Shown: positions 35,092-36,364 of the stretch, piece after piece
Layout of the letters: every line of letters begins with the position of its first letter
How positions within the stretch are numbered: position 1 is the first letter of the stretch
DNA from: Betaproteobacteria bacterium
GTDB lineage: Bacteria > Pseudomonadota > Gammaproteobacteria > Burkholderiales > Burkholderiaceae_C
Assembly: GCA_009923315.1 (NCBI GenBank)
Contig: RFTU01000018.1
Location: forward strand, 1 to 36,364
DNA: 36,364 bases
Direction of reading: 5' to 3'
Program-made: the position numbers and the translations under genes
Notes under the pieces: model-generated
Told to the model about the DNA's origin: nothing
What the model saw: the letters and a program-made list of their open reading frames with translations, nothing else
Databases searched by the model: none

Positions 35092-36245
35092 ATGGCCAAG
35101 GAATACAAGGACCTCGTTGTCGGACTGGACATCGGAACCGCCAAGGTGATGGCGGTGGTGGCCGAGTTCATGCCCGGAGGTGAACTGCGTGTCGCCGGCC
35201 TGGGCACCGCGCCCAGCCACGGACTCAAGCGAGGGGTGGTGGTCAACATCGACGCCACCGTGCAGAGCATTCAGCAGGCTCTGAAGGAAGCCGAGATGAT
35301 GGCCGACTGCAAGATCGCCCGGGTCTACACCGGCATCACGGGCAGTCACATCCGCGGCCAGAACTCCACCGGCATGGTGATCGTTCGGGACAAGGAAGTG
35401 ACCCCCGTGGACGCCGCCCGGGTGGTGGAAACCGCCAAGGCCATCAACATCCCCAACGACCAACGCCTGCTGCTGGTGGAGCCCCAGGAATTCATCATCG
35501 ATGGCCACGAGGTGAAGGAGCCCATTGGCATGAGCGGTGGTCGCCTGGAGGTCAAGGTGCACCTGGTGACGGGGGCTCAGAGCGCGGCCGAGAACATCGT
35601 CAAGTGTGTACGCCGCTGCGGTCTGGAGGTCGAGCAACTGGTGCTCAACCCCAGTGCCAGCAGCCACGCGGTGCTCACGGATCGGTCCGGCACACGGCCG
35701 TGATTCCCATTGCCGGCGACCTCATCACCAGCGACATCGCCATGGCGCTGCGCACACCGACCAAGGATGCCGAGGAGATCAAGGTCGAGTTCGGCGTGGC
35801 CAAGCAACTTCTGGCCGACCCCGCCGAACAACTGGAGGTCCCGGGTCTGGGTGACCGCATGCCGCGCATGCTCAGCCGCCAGGCCCTGGGCGCGGTGATC
35901 GAGCCGCGCGTGGAAGAAATCTATTCGCTGGTGCACCAGGTGATCCGCGACAGCGGATACGAAGAGCTCCTGGGCAGCGGCATCGTGATCACCGGGGGCT
36001 CGGCCGTGATGCCGGGCATGGTGGAGCTGGGCGAGGACATCTTCCTCAAGCCTGTGCGCAAGGGCGTGCCAACCTACGGCGGCCCGCTGTTTGACATGGT
36101 GGCCAACCCCCGCTCGGCCACCGTGATGGGATTGCTCGAAGAAGCAAGGCTGGCCCGTGCGAGGGGTCAGCGAGCGGCCCAACAGGCCGGTTCGATGAAG
36201 GGTTGGCTCTCAAGGGCCAAAGACTGGTTCATCGGGAATTTTTAG
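35092..36245 (+). pseudogene. ftsA: ftsA, frameshifted with an internal deletion (two fragments)
   Basis: FtsA is the actin-like protein that anchors FtsZ to the membrane. Frame 1 from ATG 35092 encodes a normal FtsA for about 197 residues (VVGLDIGTAKVMAVVAE to LVLNPSASSHAVLTD), then turns to RSGTRP and stops at 35701-35703. From about 35682 a different frame continues typical FtsA (SVRHTAVIPIAGDLITSDIA, SGIVITGGSAVMPGM) to 36245, including the C-terminal amphipathic membrane helix GWLSRAKDWFIGNF. Between the two, the usual LGVxLVDIGGGTTDIAxFTGG core is absent. This is the second phosphate-binding loop of the actin fold. Comparison with the family suggests about 25 missing residues and a deletion near 76 bp (3n+1). 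A GTG at 35700 overlaps the stop of the first fragment (GTGA) and could start a 181-residue second fragment. An assembly or sequencing error is likely, since FtsA is usually essential. Confidence 0.88.
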
Positions 36246-36279
36246 AACGATATTTTTCAACCACTGGCAACTGCGAACG

Positions 36280-36286
36280 AAGGAGG
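36280..36286 (+). promoter_or_regulatory. Strong ribosome-binding site of ftsZ
   Basis: AAGGAGG lies 6 nt before the ftsZ ATG and is the most perfect Shine-Dalgarno in the cluster. It suits the high level of FtsZ needed compared with FtsA and FtsQ. Confidence 0.85.
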
Positions 36287-36292
36287 TTCCAC

Positions 36293-36364
36293 ATGGCCAT
36301 CGAGATGATCGAAGAGTTTGACCAAGGCACCAAGATCAAGGTGATCGGCGTGGGCGGAGGCGGC
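36293..36364 (+). CDS. ftsZ: Cell division GTPase FtsZ, N-terminal start (cut by window edge)
   Basis: Only the first 24 codons are inside the window: MAIEMIEEFDQGTKIKVIGV followed by a glycine run that opens the nucleotide-binding loop. This is the usual N-terminus of beta-proteobacterial FtsZ, and its place after ftsA confirms it. FtsZ polymerises into the division ring. The 47-nt gap after ftsA is the largest inside the cluster and could hold a small promoter (AT-rich at 36240-36260), but no clear hexamers were found. Confidence 0.93.
   Translation, partial: MAIEMIEEFDQGTKIKVIGVGGGG

Noticed and set aside
35660-35710. Programmed ribosomal frameshift in ftsA
   Set aside because: No slippery heptamer is present. 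A frameshift alone would not explain the missing conserved residues; sequence has been lost.

Overview
The window is a GC-rich, gene-dense chromosomal segment of a betaproteobacterium. It most likely belongs to Burkholderiales, and Comamonadaceae or a close neighbour fits best. The evidence is a Bordetella-type murE-murF fusion, a gltIJKL operon very like that of E. coli, a type A RNase P RNA, a lysine/alanine-rich H1-like histone tail, and the general codon and GC style. The lineage is inferred from protein families, not from a marker-gene search. No insertion sequence, phage, CRISPR array or tRNA is visible.

Layout. Positions 1-309 hold the repetitive C-terminal tail of an H1-like DNA-binding protein, closed by a clean intrinsic terminator. 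A small HNH nuclease gene follows on the minus strand, then a TetR regulator divergent from it. From about 1.9 to 8.6 kb is a fatty-acid beta-oxidation operon: acyl-CoA dehydrogenase, a periplasmic DUF2147 protein, a 3-hydroxyacyl-CoA dehydrogenase/enoyl-CoA hydratase fusion, a thiolase and a crotonase-fold enzyme of isomerase type. A hotdog acyl-CoA thioesterase converges on it. An Atm1-type ABC exporter and an overlapping LysR regulator follow. Next come the glutamate/aspartate ABC importer gltI-gltJ-gltK-gltL and the dihydroorotase gene pyrC. A large radical-SAM gene of unknown function lies on the minus strand, then rnpB (RNase P RNA), then a Bcr/CflA-type MFS exporter that starts 8 nt after the rnpB terminal helix.

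From about 20.1 kb to the right edge is the division and cell-wall (dcw) cluster in classical order: mraZ, rsmH, ftsL, ftsI, murE-murF (one fused ORF), mraY, murD, ftsW, murG, murC, ddlB, ftsQ, ftsA, ftsZ (cut by the window edge). Most junctions overlap by 1-4 nt (ATGA, GTGA or TGATG), so the cluster looks like one translationally coupled operon. It is driven from an AT-rich 270-bp region that holds one good and one possible sigma70 promoter and a likely MraZ operator. The genes supply lipid II precursors (MurC-F, MraY, MurG, Ddl), septal synthesis (FtsW, FtsI) and divisome assembly (FtsL, FtsQ, FtsA, FtsZ).

The most striking anomaly is ftsA. Its reading frame breaks at about 35,680, and roughly 25 residues of the actin-fold nucleotide-binding core are missing, which suggests a deletion of about 76 bp. 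By chance or not, the broken frame ends in a GTGA overlap that could restart the C-terminal half. Other points worth a look are a radical-SAM cysteine motif spaced CX4CX2C, a compensated base-pair change in helix P4 of rnpB, the rnpB-MFS abutment, a duplicated block in the mraZ promoter region, and several start codons 6 nt after a -10-like hexamer.
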